In this document: in pieces, positions 19,987 through 27,471 of the stretch
Layout of the letters: each line of letters starts with the position of its first letter
How positions within the stretch are numbered: position 1 is the first letter of the stretch
Source: Pseudomonadota bacterium
Lineage (GTDB): Bacteria > Bdellovibrionota_B > Oligoflexia > Oligoflexales > CAIYRB01
Assembly: GCA_026390435.1 (NCBI GenBank)
Contig: JAPLFY010000106.1
Coordinates: 1 to 41,904 of the forward strand
Direction of reading: 5' to 3'
DNA length: 41,904 nucleotides
Notes under the pieces: model-generated
The model's database searches: none
Told to the model about the DNA's origin: nothing
The model's input: the letters and a program-made list of their open reading frames with translations, nothing else
Made by a program: the position numbers and the translations under genes

Positions 19987-21825
19987 CTAATGCTTGATAA
20001 ACTTAAGTAACTCACTCATCAAGGTCGCCTCATTGACGTACCCGGTAATAGCGACTTTATGGCCTAGGTCTGCATTATTTGGTAGCAATACAAACGTCGG
20101 TAGGCTCTGCACGGCATATTTCTGTTGTAAATCATCAGATGCAGCAGAAGTTTCCGTAAAATCTAGCTTGAGCAAAATCCATCGCTCACGAAGCGCAGCG
20201 ACCACTTTTGGATCAGCGAGAGTCGTGACGTCCATCTTCTTGCACGCTTCGCACCACTCGGCCCACATATCCACGAAAATCGGTTTGCCACTGCGAGTAG
20301 CGGCGGCGTAAGCGCTGGCCTCGTCGTGATACCAGTCCAGATCGGGGGCGGCACTAGCCTGATCCGACTTTGAAGTGGCCCACTGCGACAGAGCAAATAG
20401 GCCAAATCCCAGGATCATCGTGGGGACAATGAGGGCGCTTTTAGCCTGATGCAGTCGCGGCATGGCAAGGATGGCCGCTGACAGTGTCAAACCAACGGCT
20501 ATGCCTCCGGTAGCGAGATTGACCCAGTAAGGTCGCATGCTTTGTGCGAGCTCGTAGAAGGGGACCCGCAGGTAGTAAAAGCTCAGTCCAAACATGGTGC
20601 CGGCAAATAGTAATTTTACCGCCAATTGTGCGAGAGGAGGGACTCGCCATTTACTCACCTTGCTGGCAGCTGCGCCAAGGGCGATGTAGGGTAGGGAAAA
20701 GCCGATGCTGTATGTGGCTAGCAAGGCTGTCGACACGCCAATGCTTGTCGCATTACGTGCGGTATATGCTAGCAGAGCTGCGAGAATCGGACCGGTGCAT
20801 GGAGCTGCCACTAGTCCGGCTCCGACGCCCATGAGGATGGTATTTCGCGGCGATGGTTTGCCGCTGCCTAGCTGGTTACCAAGTCGTTGCAGCACAGACA
20901 GATCGCCAAAACCAAGCATGCTGACGCCTAAGATCACCATGACCAGGGCGAAGCTGATGTTAAAGCCTTTGCTTGCCAGTAAGCTGCCAAATAATCCCCC
21001 GCTAAGCGCCGCGACTAAACCTAAAGAAGAGTAGCTGAAGATAATTCCGAGCGCATAATAACAGGCGTTCAAGTAATGATTGTGTCCCTGCCTTGCCAGC
21101 AGACGCACGGTGATTGGCACCATTGGTGCCACGCACGGAGTTAGATTTGAGAGTAGTCCCCCGAGAAAAACGATCGCAAACAGAGTGACCAGCGAAGTTG
21201 CGCCGTTGCTTAGCGATGCCGCTAGAGTCACTTGCAGATCCTCATCGGGCAAGGCTGGTGGCTCGCCGTCCGGTGGTGTGACGGCATTCTGCACGGCCAA
21301 GTTAGGCGGCGGCACCATAGCCACATCGACCGTCTGGCTGTAGGGGAACAGGCATATGACATTAGTGCAGCCCACATACGTGATCGTGATCGGGAAAGTG
21401 CTTTGTCGCCATGCCGGCGCGCCTTGCAGATTGATGGTGAACTCGCCGCCGTCGTAGATCTCGGTTTCATGATTCTCGATGGGATCCATGATGGTGCGAG
21501 TCGGTGGAGCGCTGATCTTACTAACGACGTATCCGCTAGGACCGCTGAACTTCAGGTTCTTGACGTAGACCTTCCAGCCCTGAGTCGAGGTCATTCGCAG
21601 TGCTGCGTCAATGCTGCCATCGGCCGCAGTGACGGCTTGGAATGCCTCCCACGTGATCACGTCCTGGGGGCGGATGTCCTGCGCCTTGACCGGAGCTGGG
21701 TCGCCAAAATCAGCCGCAAGTACCGAATCTTCATAGGGTATTAGAACCGAGAGGCTGGCGAGCCCCAAGACTACAGCCAAGTGGCAGTGACGTAGGCTAC
21801 TTAGGAACATAAGGATAACCCTCAT
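19987..21825 (-). CDS. dsbD: Thiol:disulfide interchange protein DsbD
   Basis: It carries reducing power across the inner membrane, from cytoplasmic thioredoxin to periplasmic partners. The 612 residues show the three expected parts. A signal peptide and periplasmic alpha domain have a Cys pair in GCTNVICLFP (about 152-157). Then comes an eight-helix-like membrane region with the redox Cys in TPCVAPMVP (about 228) and AAPCTGPI (about 340). The C-terminal thioredoxin-like gamma domain has WAEWCEACKK (about 521). All redox cysteines are present. ATG at 21825 and a second ATG five codons later are both possible starts; the second has GAGGG upstream. With the TlpA-like protein and SCO encoded 6-12 kb away, it likely supports cytochrome c and oxidase copper-site maturation. 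Confidence 0.92.
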   Translation of the reverse strand: MRVILMFLSSLRHCHLAVVLGLASLSVLIPYEDSVLAADFGDPAPVKAQDIRPQDVITWEAFQAVTAADGSIDAALRMTSTQGWKVYVKNLKFSGPSGYVVSKISAPPTRTIMDPIENHETEIYDGGEFTINLQGAPAWRQSTFPITITYVGCTNVICLFPYSQTVDVAMVPPPNLAVQNAVTPPDGEPPALPDEDLQVTLAASLSNGATSLVTLFAIVFLGGLLSNLTPCVAPMVPITVRLLARQGHNHYLNACYYALGIIFSYSSLGLVAALSGGLFGSLLASKGFNISFALVMVILGVSMLGFGDLSVLQRLGNQLGSGKPSPRNTILMGVGAGLVAAPCTGPILAALLAYTARNATSIGVSTALLATYSIGFSLPYIALGAAASKVSKWRVPPLAQLAVKLLFAGTMFGLSFYYLRVPFYELAQSMRPYWVNLATGGIAVGLTLSAAILAMPRLHQAKSALIVPTMILGFGLFALSQWATSKSDQASAAPDLDWYHDEASAYAAATRSGKPIFVDMWAEWCEACKKMDVTTLADPKVVAALRERWILLKLDFTETSAASDDLQQKYAVQSLPTFVLLPNNADLGHKVAITGYVNEATLMSELLKFIKH

Positions 21826-22003
21826 ATTTTTTTATGCAAGTCATTGATATCATAAAGGAAGCTTAGTGGCTATAGGCAAGGCCAGCACCGCGAGAGAAAA
21901 AATTGCTCGATAGTGAGCTGCGACCTTGACCGCTGCCGCAACTTCCTCTAGAAGGGAGGCTTCGCGTCCAGGACTAAAGTAATGATTAGGTGGGTTCTTC
22001 GCA

Positions 22004-22360
22004 ATGCAGACCAAGAAATTCAAACAACACGATCCTAAGTTCGAGTTCAAGAGCAAGCTGCGCAAAGGCGATGAGGTCGTCGTTCTGGCTGGCAAGTCCA
22101 AAGGCGAGACTGCTAAGATCGAGACCCTAGATAAGAAGCGCAACCGCGTGTTTCTGGCCGGCAAAAATACTAATAAAAAACACCAGAAGCCAGATATGAA
22201 CAACCAAGACGGCGGCATTGTCGACGTTCCTATGGGCATTCATATCAGCAAAGTGGCTTTGCTCGACAGCAAGACCAAAAAAGCAACCCGTTTGGGCTAC
22301 AAAGTAGAGGGCGGCCGCAAAGTCCGCTTCGCTAAGAGCTCGGGCACAATTGTAGAGTAA
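22004..22360 (+). CDS. rplX: 50S ribosomal protein L24 (uL24), solitary gene
   Basis: An assembly-initiating protein of the large ribosomal subunit that binds 23S rRNA. The KOW motif region LRKGDEVVVLAGKSKGE is followed by NTNKKHQKP, DGGIVDVPMGIHISKVAL, TKKATRLGYKVEGGRKVRF and a SGT-like end, all in the order of bacterial L24. At 118 residues it is slightly longer than usual because of a basic N-terminal extension of about 20 residues. AGGTGGG lies ten bases before the ATG. L24 genes normally sit in the spc operon after rplN; here no other ribosomal gene is adjacent, with dsbD diverging upstream and a relic region downstream. It is either the only copy, relocated, or a second copy. Confidence 0.92.
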   Translation: MQTKKFKQHDPKFEFKSKLRKGDEVVVLAGKSKGETAKIETLDKKRNRVFLAGKNTNKKHQKPDMNNQDGGIVDVPMGIHISKVALLDSKTKKATRLGYKVEGGRKVRFAKSSGTIVE

Positions 22361-22383
22361 CGAACTGTACCGACTGATCCTGC

Positions 22384-22401
22384 GGCTCTTTCACGAGAGC
22401 C
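22384..22401 (+). terminator. Weak hairpin after rplX
   Basis: GGCTCT and AGAGCC form a perfect six-base stem around TTCACG, 24 nt after the rplX stop. There is no T-run after it, so it is at best a weak or factor-dependent terminator. Confidence 0.3.
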
Positions 22402-22497
22402 TACGGTCTATTCGGAGTTTCGTACTTCAAGGGGCGAGTTACCCAATCCTCCACACCTGAGGACGGTTCCCGCCCCGTGACTATTTCTTCAAATTCA

Positions 22498-22674
22498 TCA
22501 TTCAAAACTACATCCGCGGCATTCCTCTTCTGCAAATAAGTTTAAGCCCTCGGCCTCAGCCTGGGCGCCAAACTCATTTTGCCAATCTCGCTGTAGATTT
22601 GATCCGATGTCTGCAGCTTCAAGAGCATGTGACGGTGCAGTCGTTCCGATACCGACGTTGCCGATTGAGCAACG
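22498..22674 (-). pseudogene. Relic of a tail-fibre-like stalk end
   Basis: A minus-strand frame with no start codon reads [20 protein letters not shown], then a Trp/Glu-rich stretch with FGAQAEAEGLNLF and EEECRGCSF, stopping at TGA 22498-22500. The [10 protein letters not shown] turn is the same stalk motif that occurs near the C-terminus of the giant fibre protein. It therefore appears to be the remains of a second fibre gene, possibly joined to the end of another gene. This fills the otherwise empty stretch between rplX and the toxin-antitoxin pair. Confidence 0.5.
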
Positions 22675-22728
22675 TTGCGGATGGGAATGAAATCGATATA
22701 TTATCAGATATGCTTGGAGGTATATTTA

Positions 22729-22965
22729 ATGGGTAAGCCAATGACAATTCAGGAAGAAGACGATAGACAAATTGAGGAATTAAAAAGGAAGACCGGCGCC
22801 ACTACAAAAATTGCCGTACTAAGAATGGCTTTGGCTTTACTTGAGCAGGAAGTTGCGAGGCAAAGCCGGGCGAAACGGTGGCAGAAAGCTGTAAAGCTCG
22901 CTGCGCATGAAAGCGCTGAAATTAACGCTGAGTTTAGGCGTCACAGCCGAATCAAAGGGACTTAA
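22729..22965 (+). CDS. Antitoxin of a MazEF-type pair (ribbon-helix-helix-like)
   Basis: A predicted 78-residue antitoxin that would bind and neutralise the MazF-like toxin encoded 2 nt downstream and repress their shared promoter. The N-terminal half (MTIQEEDDRQIEELKRKTG then a stretch with VLRMALALLEQEV) fits a short beta strand plus two helices of ribbon-helix-helix proteins. The C-terminal half (RWQKAVKLAAHESAEIN then FRRHSRIKGT) is basic and probably wraps the toxin. ATG 22729 has GGAGG ending eight bases upstream. An upstream in-frame extension from 22675 lacks such a site and overlaps the fibre relic. Confidence 0.75.
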   Translation: MGKPMTIQEEDDRQIEELKRKTGATTKIAVLRMALALLEQEVARQSRAKRWQKAVKLAAHESAEINAEFRRHSRIKGT

Positions 22966-22967
22966 AA

Positions 22968-23315
22968 TTGACTCCGTTACAATGGCATTTGTATGTAGTT
23001 GACCTCGAGCCCCGAGTGGGAACAAAGCCAGGTAAACAACGACCGGCATTAGCAATCCAGCCATCGGAATTTGGTGAGGCAGGATTAGGCAGTACTGTAA
23101 TTATACCGGTTACCACAAAAACGCTGGACGACGATGCTTTTCCACTTCGCGTGCGGATCCCTAAGGGTATGACTGCTCTTACACAGCAAAGTGACCTTTT
23201 GATTGATCAAATACTCGCTTGGGATAACACATTATTTCGACGCGACTTGGGGATCATTCCCGATGAAATTCGTAAGAGAGTCACAAATGCACTGCGTGAG
23301 TTTCTCGATTTATGA
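22968..23315 (+). CDS. MazF/PemK-family endoribonuclease toxin
   Basis: A predicted sequence-specific mRNA interferase of 115 residues, the normal size. PRVGTKPGKQRPALAIQ matches the family N-terminal loop with its conserved Arg-Pro, STVIIPVTTK is the central strand with the conserved Thr, and SDLLIDQILAWDNTLFRRDLG fits the C-terminal dimer and active-site region. It starts at TTG 22968 two bases after the antitoxin stop, with AAAGGGA about nine bases upstream inside the antitoxin gene, so the two are co-translated. A REPIN-like inverted repeat begins four bases after its stop. Confidence 0.88.
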   Translation: MTPLQWHLYVVDLEPRVGTKPGKQRPALAIQPSEFGEAGLGSTVIIPVTTKTLDDDAFPLRVRIPKGMTALTQQSDLLIDQILAWDNTLFRRDLGIIPDEIRKRVTNALREFLDL

Positions 23316-23318
23316 AAG

Positions 23319-23450
23319 CATGGGGTCGGGCACTGGCGCTAAGCTAATGAAAGCCATAGATCTTTTGTAGCCATGTTTTGTGGTGTTCTAATGGTGTCGA
23401 TGAGTTGCTGGAAGTGCCCGACCCCATGTCTGCTAGTGCCTGACCCCATT
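23319..23450. repeat. REPIN-like element: three ATGGGGTC-type units, two inverted
   Basis: CATGGGGTCGGGCACT (23319-23334) has an exact 16-base inverted copy at 23413-23428, and a third unit (23435-23450, AGTGCCTGACCCCATT) follows in the inverted orientation with two differences. The outer pair could fold into a long hairpin with a 78-base loop. The 5' arm begins just after the mazF stop, and the third unit encodes the last residues and stop of the cytochrome peroxidase gene. This matches the doublet layout of REPINs; the IS200-like transposase that would move it is not in the window. Confidence 0.7.
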
Positions 23451-24899
23451 AAGGTCCCGGACGGACGAAGACAACGAGTTTAGAAATGCCGCCAAGGCCT
23501 CGAGTTCTTCACCGGTGAATCCGAGTGGGTGCAGCGCGGGATCGCGTTGTCCAATCGCTGCCCGATCGGTTAGCTCGTTATAATAGGCTAGCGTCGTCTC
23601 TAGAGTGGTGAAGCGTTGGTCATGCATAAATCTTTGGCGGTGCGCGAGATTGCGTAGACTTGGGGTTTTAAATGCGCCCAGATTGCGTATGTCCTCGGTA
23701 TTCAGGGTTGTGATGTCGGCGCAGTCGCTTGCTTCGCGGCGTAGTTTTTGTCCAAACGGCCCGATGCAGTTGAATGGATTGGTGAGGGCGCGGACACTGC
23801 CAACGGCGCGTCCGCCCATGATGGTCTCACCAAGCTGGGAAAGGCCGCTATTATGGAACTTCTGATCGGTGAGCGTCGCACCGCTGTGGCAACTGAGGCA
23901 CTTTCCGGGGCCGACAAATAATTTTAAGCCAATGAGTTCGTGATCGGTGAAGCCATCGCCGAGAGCCGCTGCCGCAGGAATATTCTCACGCCAACGATCG
24001 GCAAATCGATCAAATGCAGAGTCGAATGCTACTAACCCTCGCAGGTAGCTGCCGATAGCGACACCGACATTAGCGTACACTTGATTCACTGCGGCTATGT
24101 GAGCCGGCGACATTTTTTCATAGGCTGCGACCCATCCTGGCGGTGGGGGCGCCCGATCAAATGCGCGCCTTGAGAGTTCTAGGGCAGGTGCAAGATGCTC
24201 ACCGATCGCCTTGCTGATAATGCTATCTAGCAAATGAGAATCGCCCATAGAAGCGAGTCCGGCCGCAGCTACATTGACCTCCCACTGCAGCGGTGGCGGC
24301 GCAGGTAGGCCCGCCGAGGGTAGCGCGTCGGGATCGAGTAACTCGCCGGGTAGATTGCCAAATACAGCTTCATAATCACGGCGCCAGGGACCGAGCATTT
24401 GTTTAACTATGAAAAGTCGTGAACTAGCCATGTGCGTGGGGTCTTCCAGCGCAGCGAGTGTTGCGGCTCCGACACTGTCGGTATCGCCGCTACTGCCGAA
24501 CCAGTGAGCAAAGCGCAGGTTAACTAGCTGCGGCAAGGTGGGCCTTGCAACTGTCAAAGGTGTCGGACTAGCGTGACAGCTGGCGCAGCTCATGTCGCCG
24601 TTGGGTGTTAGGTCACTCGAATGAAAAAGCTTACGTCCCAGTTGTGCCGCGCGGCCATCCGAGCTGGAACTGCTGGCCCCCGGAACCAATGGGATGCTAA
24701 ATCCCGGTGCGCGCAAGCTGCCAACGATGGGGTAGAGCTCGGTATCCAATATGGGGAGGTCGCGAATGCGGGGGCCGGGATCAGGTAGGAGCAGGTAAAG
24801 CAAAGCGATGCCTAGAACTGGCAGCAGAGCGATAGCGATGGGTCGCCAGCGTCTCTTGCCAATCTGCACGTTTTGTCGGCGAACTGTGCGTTGCAGCAA
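23433..24899 (-). CDS. Di-haem cytochrome c peroxidase / MauG-like protein
   Basis: A predicted periplasmic, membrane-anchored electron-transfer enzyme that may reduce hydrogen peroxide using cytochrome c electrons. An N-terminal anchor (RRWRPIAIALLPVLGIALLY) is followed by two c-type haem sites, CASCH (about residue 103) and CLSCH (about 332). The region between carries FAHWFGSSGD and a GPWRRDYEAVFG segment, and the C-terminus has TPSLRNLAHRQRFMHD, a pattern common in this superfamily. I chose the TTG at 24899 because GGAGGA lies nine bases upstream; the first possible GTG at 24923 has that site inside its own coding region. The last codons (LNGVRH) and the TAG come from a dispersed repeat unit. 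Whether it is a true peroxidase or a MauG-like oxidase cannot be told here. Confidence 0.85.
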   Translation of the reverse strand: MLQRTVRRQNVQIGKRRWRPIAIALLPVLGIALLYLLLPDPGPRIRDLPILDTELYPIVGSLRAPGFSIPLVPGASSSSSDGRAAQLGRKLFHSSDLTPNGDMSCASCHASPTPLTVARPTLPQLVNLRFAHWFGSSGDTDSVGAATLAALEDPTHMASSRLFIVKQMLGPWRRDYEAVFGNLPGELLDPDALPSAGLPAPPPLQWEVNVAAAGLASMGDSHLLDSIISKAIGEHLAPALELSRRAFDRAPPPPGWVAAYEKMSPAHIAAVNQVYANVGVAIGSYLRGLVAFDSAFDRFADRWRENIPAAAALGDGFTDHELIGLKLFVGPGKCLSCHSGATLTDQKFHNSGLSQLGETIMGGRAVGSVRALTNPFNCIGPFGQKLRREASDCADITTLNTEDIRNLGAFKTPSLRNLAHRQRFMHDQRFTTLETTLAYYNELTDRAAIGQRDPALHPLGFTGEELEALAAFLNSLSSSVRDLNGVRH

Positions 24900-25077
24900 C
24901 TCCTGATCTCCTCCAAGCAGCACCCGTCTCTTTAGCTTAACGGTCTAACCCACCCGAAAGCCAGGTAAATTCAATGTTTGATTCAACCGCGACGGCTTAG
25001 GGTTGCTCCGGCCCCACTTCGCGACTATAACTCGGCCTTTGCTAAGCAGATTCGGTTGCGCGAAACGAGATCGAAAT

Positions 25078-25380
25078 ATGGCGACGAGCGGAGACAGCAA
25101 TAGTGCGGTAGACAGGTGGCCATTTCGGCTTATCTGCTCGCTCTTAATTGCCGTAACCTGCATCGAGTGGCTGCTTTTTGGCCTAAGACAGGCGTTAGGC
25201 TTAGCTTCGTCAGCGCTGGTGGCTTTGATGCTTGGCCTAGCGCTCGCTAAGTTCATGGCGGTGGTCGCTTGGTTACTTGGGCGGGTGGTGACTACCACCC
25301 TCCCTCAGAAGTCATTCTTATTCATGGTGGTGTTGAGTGGCGGTGCCACCATCGCTATGCTGGTGCTGGCCGGCATCTAA
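25078..25380 (+). CDS. Small three-helix membrane protein, possibly oxidase subunit IV-like
   Basis: A protein of 100 residues with about three hydrophobic helices: FRLICSLLIAVTCIEWLLFG, SALVALMLGLALAKFMAVVA and FLFMVVLSGGATIAMLVLAG. The Lys-containing middle helix and its place beside the cox genes recall prokaryotic cytochrome oxidase subunit IV-like proteins, but the usual FMHL-type motif is absent, so this is tentative. ATG 25078 gives a sensible N-terminus; the frame is open back to 25003. The last 63 nt overlap antisense the end of the PCu(A)C gene. Confidence 0.55.
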   Translation: MATSGDSNSAVDRWPFRLICSLLIAVTCIEWLLFGLRQALGLASSALVALMLGLALAKFMAVVAWLLGRVVTTTLPQKSFLFMVVLSGGATIAMLVLAGI

Positions 25381-25815
25381 CTCGCCGGGTCCGCGAGCGA
25401 CCGCTTCGGTTTGGATAGAAGCACCGCCCTCCAGATGCACAGTCACCTTAATCTTGGCTCCTGTTTTTAATGCGGGTAGAGCGCCAAAGACCATGGCGTG
25501 ATTGCCGCCTGGGGCTAAAGTTACCGTGGTCTTCGGGTCGAGTTTCAGCTGCGGCAAGGGCTCCATACTCATCATGCCCTTGGCATCGGTCGTGCTCTGA
25601 TGCATTTCGGTGCGATTGGCGCCTTCCACGCTGATCTTGGTAATGGTTTGTGCGGTTGTGCTAGTGTTTTCCGCAGTGAGATACAGCGCTGTCACCTTTG
25701 CACCTGGGGGAGGCACGCGTATCCAGGCCGAGCTTATTTTCAGGCCTTGGCCGGCGAACAATGCGGGCGTGTGCAGTGCGGCGGTGATTAGTAAAGCTAG
25801 CTTTGTGATGTTCAT
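25318..25815 (-). CDS. pccA: Periplasmic copper chaperone PCu(A)C
   Basis: It binds Cu(I) in the periplasm and passes it to SCO and the CuA site of subunit II. A signal peptide (cleavage after ALFAG) precedes a 140-residue domain with the family ligands: Met71, His72, Met81/82/84 and His106-x-Met108 in GGNHAMVFG. The C-terminus is a His-rich tail (GQHQHSDGG, TQHHHE) likely to hold extra metal. GGAG lies six bases before the ATG, inside the end of the SCO gene only one base upstream, so the two chaperones are co-translated. The tail is encoded antisense to the last membrane helix of the convergent small gene. Confidence 0.9.
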   Translation of the reverse strand: MNITKLALLITAALHTPALFAGQGLKISSAWIRVPPPGAKVTALYLTAENTSTTAQTITKISVEGANRTEMHQSTTDAKGMMSMEPLPQLKLDPKTTVTLAPGGNHAMVFGALPALKTGAKIKVTVHLEGGASIQTEAVARGPGELDAGQHQHSDGGTATQHHHE

Positions 25816-25816
25816 G

Positions 25817-26449
25817 TCAGACTCCGGTACTTAAAATATCGCGCAGGGCGTCGCTAAGGTCGCCTGGTGCTTGTGGTGGAGATAGCGTCTTTGCCACGGT
25901 ACCGTCAGGTTTTAGTATGAAAAAAGCCCCGCTATGGACGATGGTGTAGTTTGGGAATTCACCTGGAGTTGTCCCTGGCTTTGCTGAATCAGGCTGCACC
26001 TCGTAGAAGACGCCAAGCTTTTTTGCCAGTTCACTTAAGTTGTCGGCTGTGCTTGTCGCTCCGATGATTTGCTTATCAAAAGCTGCGACGTATTGTTTGA
26101 GTACTTCCGGGCGGTCTCGTTGTGGGTCGACGGAAATAAAAACCGGCTGTACACGATGTGCGAGGTCGCCGAGGGAGCGTAGCTCTTTTGATAAGTAAGC
26201 CAGTGACATCGGGCAAACATCGGGACACGATGCGTAGCCAAAGAACAGCACGGTCCATTGCTGGGGCCATGCCGCCAATGTGAACGATCGCCCGTCTCCG
26301 TCCGTCAATGGAATGTCAATGACACGACTATGGCTGGTGCCCGTGGCCTGGCCATTTGTGTCAGCCAGTTTGTTCACGAGCAAGAAGCCGCCAATCGCTA
26401 CAGCAACTATAATTGGGAACATAACTAGATTTTTCCGACCCATATTCAA
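25817..26449 (-). CDS. SCO1/SenC-family copper chaperone for cytochrome oxidase
   Basis: A membrane-anchored thioredoxin-fold protein that delivers copper to CuA of subunit II and/or reduces its cysteines. An N-terminal anchor (FPIIVAVAIGGFLLVN) is followed by FFGYASCPDVCPMSLAYL with the copper-binding CPDVC, VSVDPQRD-like SVDPQRDRPE, and the third ligand His in TIVHSGAFF. The frame begins at TTG 26449; ATG 26443 is the likelier start (AAAGGG ten bases upstream, against four for the TTG). It is divergent from the cytochrome-oxidase operon and coupled to pccA. Confidence 0.92.
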   Translation of the reverse strand: MNMGRKNLVMFPIIVAVAIGGFLLVNKLADTNGQATGTSHSRVIDIPLTDGDGRSFTLAAWPQQWTVLFFGYASCPDVCPMSLAYLSKELRSLGDLAHRVQPVFISVDPQRDRPEVLKQYVAAFDKQIIGATSTADNLSELAKKLGVFYEVQPDSAKPGTTPGEFPNYTIVHSGAFFILKPDGTVAKTLSPPQAPGDLSDALRDILSTGV

Positions 26450-26667
26450 ACGACCCTTTCACTATGATCCTAGCGTCATACCGCGATGGAGCTATCGCTG
26501 TCCAGTCATGCCAAGGTACTCTGCGGCGCCTGGGTACTGCCTGCAAATTACGCAGCTCATAAAAAAAGTTTGTCATCACGCAAGGTCTTTGTTGTTTGTC
26601 GCCTCATGTGAGATTATCTTACTTGGCATCGTGGATTACCTTTTTGACCTTGGTCATTGGTGCATAG
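26450..26667 (+). promoter_or_regulatory. Divergent intergenic region driving sco-pccA and the cox operon
   Basis: No gene is supported in these 218 bases. For the plus direction a weak sigma70-like pair, TTGTTG, 17 bases, GATTAT (about 26591-26619), precedes the cytochrome gene by about 50 bases. I see no clear operator. Hexamer assignment is by eye and tentative. Confidence 0.3.
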
Positions 26668-27312
26668 ATGATCAAATCTGCCTTTCGTATCGTAACTTTC
26701 ACCGCTCTCTTCGTCGGTTTCATGCCGCGCGCCTTTGCGTGGGATAATGACCGGCCTGCTGAGCTTTACAAGCTTTGTACCTCGTGCCACGGCATCGATG
26801 GTGCGGGCAATCAACCGGTCGGGGCTCCGTCTATCGCGGGGCTGCCGGAGTGGTACTTGGAGGCGCAGCTGACCAAGTTCCACACCAGCGTTCGCGGTGG
26901 TCACGTCAAGGATATCAATGGCATGCGCATGCGGCCGATTGGTTTGACCTTGAATGAGGAGAATCGCAAGACGGTGGCAAAGTTTGTGTCGGCCATGCCG
27001 CGCCCGAGTACGCCAGACACCGTCAAGGGCAAGCTCGCCAAAGGCGAGGGCACGTACCAGGTGTGTCAGGCTTGTCACGGGCCACAGGCTGCGGGCAATC
27101 AAGCGCTGAATGCGCCGCCACTCGTTGGCGCCAATGATTGGTACTTGCTCACGCAGTTGAAGAATTTCAAAAACAAGATCCGTGGATACGATCCCGCCAA
27201 AGACCCTAACGGGTACGCGATGGCAGGTATTGCCGCGACTTTGGATGATGACGCGATGCTAAATGTGGTGTCGTATATCAACTCATTCAAGCCGGAACCA
27301 GTAGCTAAGTAA
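26668..27312 (+). CDS. Periplasmic di-haem cytochrome c (c4-like)
   Basis: A 214-residue exported cytochrome with a signal peptide ending PRAFA and two class I haem sites, CTSCHG (Cys37, His41) and CQACHG (about 132). Each half carries a Met sixth-ligand candidate (GMRMRPIGLTL and GYAMAGIAATL) and a W-Y-L-x-x-QL-x-x-F pattern, so it is an internal duplication as in cytochrome c4. It opens the cox operon, 23 nt ahead of the next small gene. Subunit II here lacks a fused haem c domain, so this protein is the probable electron donor to CuA. Confidence 0.88.
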   Translation: MIKSAFRIVTFTALFVGFMPRAFAWDNDRPAELYKLCTSCHGIDGAGNQPVGAPSIAGLPEWYLEAQLTKFHTSVRGGHVKDINGMRMRPIGLTLNEENRKTVAKFVSAMPRPSTPDTVKGKLAKGEGTYQVCQACHGPQAAGNQALNAPPLVGANDWYLLTQLKNFKNKIRGYDPAKDPNGYAMAGIAATLDDDAMLNVVSYINSFKPEPVAK

Positions 27313-27335
27313 CGCGCTTTGAGGGGGATTCAGAC

Positions 27336-27437
27336 GTGGTTGCACAAGACCCAGATGTCACGGCAAAAAAGTTATTTTTTACTATCGTTGGTTTAGTCGT
27401 GGCTTTCGCGGCAGCAGTTATCATATTCGTTCTGTAA
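27336..27437 (+). CDS. 33-residue single-helix membrane peptide in the cox operon
   Basis: GTG 27336 is preceded by AGGGGG with an eight-base spacer, and the frame reads MVAQDPDVTAKKLFF, then one membrane helix VGLVVAFAAAVIIF, then VL and TAA. It fits exactly between the cytochrome c gene and coxB. Tiny one-helix subunits or assembly factors are common in haem-copper oxidase operons (for example CcoQ- or CtaH-like peptides), but I cannot name this one. The Lys-Lys before the helix suggests an N-out or N-in orientation set by the positive-inside rule. Confidence 0.6.
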   Translation: MVAQDPDVTAKKLFFTIVGLVVAFAAAVIIFVL

Positions 27438-27471
27438 GGCCCGTTTCAGCGGAGGCAGCAGGTAAGTCACT

